7,423 nt of DNA from Prevotellaceae bacterium (GTDB lineage Bacteria > Bacteroidota > Bacteroidia > Bacteroidales > UBA932), in NCBI GenBank assembly GCA_031259655.1, contig JAIRLF010000289.1, positions 1 to 7,423 of the forward strand. The letters run 5' to 3'. Both the position numbers and the translations under genes were made by a program. Position 1 is the first letter of the stretch; every line of letters begins with the position of its first letter. Positions 5,813-7,423 of this stretch are shown here, piece by piece. The notes below the pieces were generated by a model that had not been told where the DNA came from, ran no database searches, and was given only the letters and a program-made list of their open reading frames with translations.

Positions 5813-6976
5813 TTATTTTAATAAGACTTTAACAAGAACAGGATTTTCATCAATACTGATATTATTCAAACTGTCAAACACGACATCAAAACAAATATTC
5901 AAATCAGTCCCATTATTTTTTCGTTCAATCAAAGTATGAGGCTCATAATATCCATACAAAAAAACGCTATCGGAAAAAAAGAAACGTGGACTTTTAGTAT
6001 GGTCCTGTTTACCAAATGTTATTTCTTCTGTTTTTTTGTTAATAAGTCCTTCATAAGGATATGATTTGGGACCAATACATGTAAAATATATATAATCATT
6101 TGTTTCTAATACTTTTAATATGCGTTTGTAAAAATCACTTTTTAAATAAGCATTCTGTTCTTTGCTCTTTCTTAATATATCTGCCTTTTGGGGTGAAATA
6201 GCATATTTCCCGAAATTTATAGCAAAGGAAGCATAAACAGAATCATTTGTCAGTTTATAAATCACATATTCTCCATCAACCGGCATTATATAAACAGAAT
6301 TATCACTGCAAGGATAAAATCTGGGGTCTTCGGAGGTTGGATATTCATACTTAAAATATTCCGATTTAATTTTTCCCTGATATGCCATCCTCATACGATA
6401 AAATTTTCCATCAGTCTCCCGTGCATCAGGATTACTGCACCATAGAAAATAAGAATTTTTATCGTAAATAAAAAAATTCGAAGGATTAAATTCCTCGCTT
6501 GTATTAGCCAATCTCCAAGATTCAAGATAAACGCCATTTTTTCTGTCATAAGAATGGATTTTCTGATAATCTAATGTGTATACATTAGATTTTGAAATAC
6601 AAACATCTCTCATTTCTAAAAATTCACCGGGACCTCCTCCTCTTGACCCTATATTTCTAATGTATTTACCTGTGGTATCAAAATTAAGAAGTTTGTGAAA
6701 TCTTCGGTCAAATATATAAATATCATCCTCATCTATAATTCCTTTGTGTAATTGGCCAATTAAAGATTTTTCCGTCGTTTCTAATTGTATAAATTTAATC
6801 TTATCTATAAAATCATTCCATTGAAAAAATTTTCCTTCCAAAGGGTCAATATTATAGATTTTTACATCTTTTAAATCAGTATCAGCCTGTCGCTTTGTGC
6901 TACAAGCAAAGACAAGGACAATAAAAAACACAGTAGAGAAATTCCTCATAGTTCCATATAAAATCTTTTTTTTCAT
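5813..6976 (-). CDS. 6-bladed beta-propeller lipoprotein
   Basis: A 387-residue lipoprotein of the Bacteroidota 6-bladed beta-propeller family (Pfam PF17170 type, biochemical role unknown). The N-terminus is a lipoprotein signal, FFIVLVFAC, with the lipidated cysteine at C25; ATG 6949 (M10) would also give a functional signal. The family signature is clear at about 62-119: FIQLETTEKSLIGQL, then DDIYIFD, LLNFDTTGKYIRNIGSRG and GGPGEF. Further blade-like strands follow (VYTLDYQKIHSYD, DNSVYIMPVDGEYVIYKL, DYIYFTCIG, DSVFLYGYYEPHTLIER). It should sit on a membrane facing the periplasm or outside. The gene stands alone, with its own consensus promoter and a strong terminator. Its coding sequence is visibly AT-richer than the two larger genes to the left, which may reflect horizontal origin or weak selection. 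Confidence 0.88.
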   Translation of the reverse strand: MKKKILYGTMRNFSTVFFIVLVFACSTKRQADTDLKDVKIYNIDPLEGKFFQWNDFIDKIKFIQLETTEKSLIGQLHKGIIDEDDIYIFDRRFHKLLNFDTTGKYIRNIGSRGGGPGEFLEMRDVCISKSNVYTLDYQKIHSYDRKNGVYLESWRLANTSEEFNPSNFFIYDKNSYFLWCSNPDARETDGKFYRMRMAYQGKIKSEYFKYEYPTSEDPRFYPCSDNSVYIMPVDGEYVIYKLTNDSVYASFAINFGKYAISPQKADILRKSKEQNAYLKSDFYKRILKVLETNDYIYFTCIGPKSYPYEGLINKKTEEITFGKQDHTKSPRFFFSDSVFLYGYYEPHTLIERKNNGTDLNICFDVVFDSLNNISIDENPVLVKVLLK

Positions 6977-7022
6977 TGCTTTACAAATTTAAAATTCAAC
7001 AATATTTCGAAAATTAATAACA

Positions 7023-7054
7023 CAAAGATAGAAAAAGAAAATTTATGCGCCACA
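7023..7054 (-). promoter_or_regulatory. Bacteroidota-type promoter for the propeller lipoprotein gene
   Basis: On the minus strand TATCTTTG (7023-7030) matches TAnnTTTG at every fixed base. TGTG (7051-7054), one mismatch from the -33 TTTG, lies 20 bases upstream. Transcription would begin near 7016, giving a leader of about 40 nt. Another perfect match, TAAATTTG (6984-6991), is only seven bases from the ATG, too close to act as the main promoter of this start. Confidence 0.6.
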
Positions 7055-7055
7055 C

Positions 7056-7199
7056 ATGACGTATAATTTGGCGATGTAAGCGTTAACAGGATTAACAAAA
7101 CGCCGCATAAAGCATTTTTTTCGGGAGCATGAAACTTTTTTTCAAAAAAAACAACCACTTCTTATTATCTGTCCACTCCCACAAAAAGAGTAGAACTTG
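7056..7199. other. AT-rich spacer without a supported gene
   Basis: This lies upstream of the lipoprotein promoter. It contains a small inverted repeat, GTTAA-CAGGA-TTAAC (7082-7096), whose left side overlaps GCGTT, which could instead pair with AACGC at 7099-7103. I see no gene, no RNA gene and no consensus plus-strand promoter here. Confidence 0.4.
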
Positions 7200-7302
7200 C
7201 AAATCCCATTACTTGTATGGCGAAGGTTCGCTGAACTGGAACAACAAGTTCGCCGACAAACACGAAGTCAGCATGATGACGGTGTTTACTATTCGTGATT
7301 AT
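7200..7302 (+). pseudogene. probable decayed fragment of a SusC/RagA-like TonB-dependent receptor
   Basis: In the plus frame the translation GSLNWNNKFADKHEVSMM, followed by TVFTIRDY, resembles the SusC/RagA barrel segment where a strand (x-LNWxxxF) is followed by D/EKHxVxxMxxYTxRDY. The stretch is locally richer in G+C and has gene-like codons, unlike its AT-rich flanks. Neither the preceding residues (7129-7199) nor the following ones (to the stop at 7384) resemble the rest of such a receptor, which normally exceeds 900 residues. I therefore read it as a short relic. It rests on about 26 residues, so convergence is possible. The small frame 7129-7386 that contains it is probably not translated. 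Confidence 0.35.
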
Positions 7303-7423
7303 ATAGTATTTGTCCGAAAACTCACAATGTTCAAATCTATAGCAATATATACGCAAAAAAAGTTTCGAAACTTTAGTTCGGCGTAAGCCAATCTTTTCAC
7401 TCAATTGACTGTCCGGAAGCCCG
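7303..7423. other. right-edge sequence with nothing recognisable
   Basis: AT-rich sequence with a T- and A-rich stretch, then a less AT-rich final 40 bases (from about 7380). No continuation of the receptor fragment could be found in the three plus frames. A gene might begin beyond the window edge. Confidence 0.3.

Noticed and set aside
5615..5821. 68-residue plus-strand frame through the palindrome modules
   Set aside because: Made entirely of repeat sequence and the terminator; no recognisable protein features.
6973..7158. 61-residue minus-strand frame whose TGA overlaps the propeller ATG (ATGA)
   Set aside because: The overlap suggests coupling, but the predicted promoter lies within the frame, the translation has no motif, and the hydrophobic tail comes from AT-rich leader sequence.
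7165..7404. 79-residue minus-strand frame at the right end
   Set aside because: No motif recognised; the plus strand of the same region gives the receptor-like translation, so this is probably its shadow.

Overview
The window looks like a chromosomal segment of a member of the Bacteroidota, most likely order Bacteroidales. Four things point there. The start codons lack Shine-Dalgarno sequences. Several upstream regions carry the TAnnTTTG -7 promoter box of this phylum. The protein families are typical of it: a PorE-like OmpA protein, a GSCFA protein, a 6-bladed beta-propeller lipoprotein and a SusC-like remnant. An intergenic region holds the GAGACGC/GCGTCTC palindromes that I recall from such genomes. 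The species cannot be named from this sequence.

Layout, left to right. Bases 1-168 (minus) hold the start of a small membrane-anchored reading frame that runs off the left edge. Bases 169-305 carry no convincing gene, but include a short hairpin and a tRNA 3'-end-like scrap. Bases 306-1262 (minus) encode a YhcC/TIGR01212-type radical SAM protein. The 340-bp divergent region 1263-1602 has a promoter for each flanking gene, two adjacent stem-loops and a set of repeated AT-rich words. Bases 1603-4401 (plus) encode a 932-residue exported protein with TPR, PD40 propeller, two carboxypeptidase-regulatory-like domains, OmpA C-terminal domain, Gln/Thr-rich linker and SPOR domain. The next gene (4376-5428, plus) overlaps it and encodes a GSCFA-family SGNH-hydrolase-like protein whose last codons lie in heptamer tandem repeats.

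Bases 5429-5812 form a repeat-dense spacer: the rest of the heptamer array, a 12-bp tandem repeat, and about three copies of a roughly 71-bp palindrome-containing module. Bases 5813-6976 (minus) encode a lipoprotein of the 6-bladed beta-propeller family, with its own consensus promoter and an intrinsic terminator. The last 440 bases contain what looks like a short decayed piece of a SusC/RagA TonB-dependent receptor and otherwise nothing I can support.

How the parts may work together. The OmpA/SPOR protein and the GSCFA protein overlap by 26 bp and are probably co-transcribed. The first has two different types of peptidoglycan-binding domain plus protein-interaction domains, so it is plausibly an envelope scaffold. 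The second may be an esterase or transferase, but its substrate is unknown. The radical SAM gene and the propeller lipoprotein look like independent units. I see no phage, CRISPR or defence system. The more unusual material is the repeat biology and the dual peptidoglycan-binding architecture.
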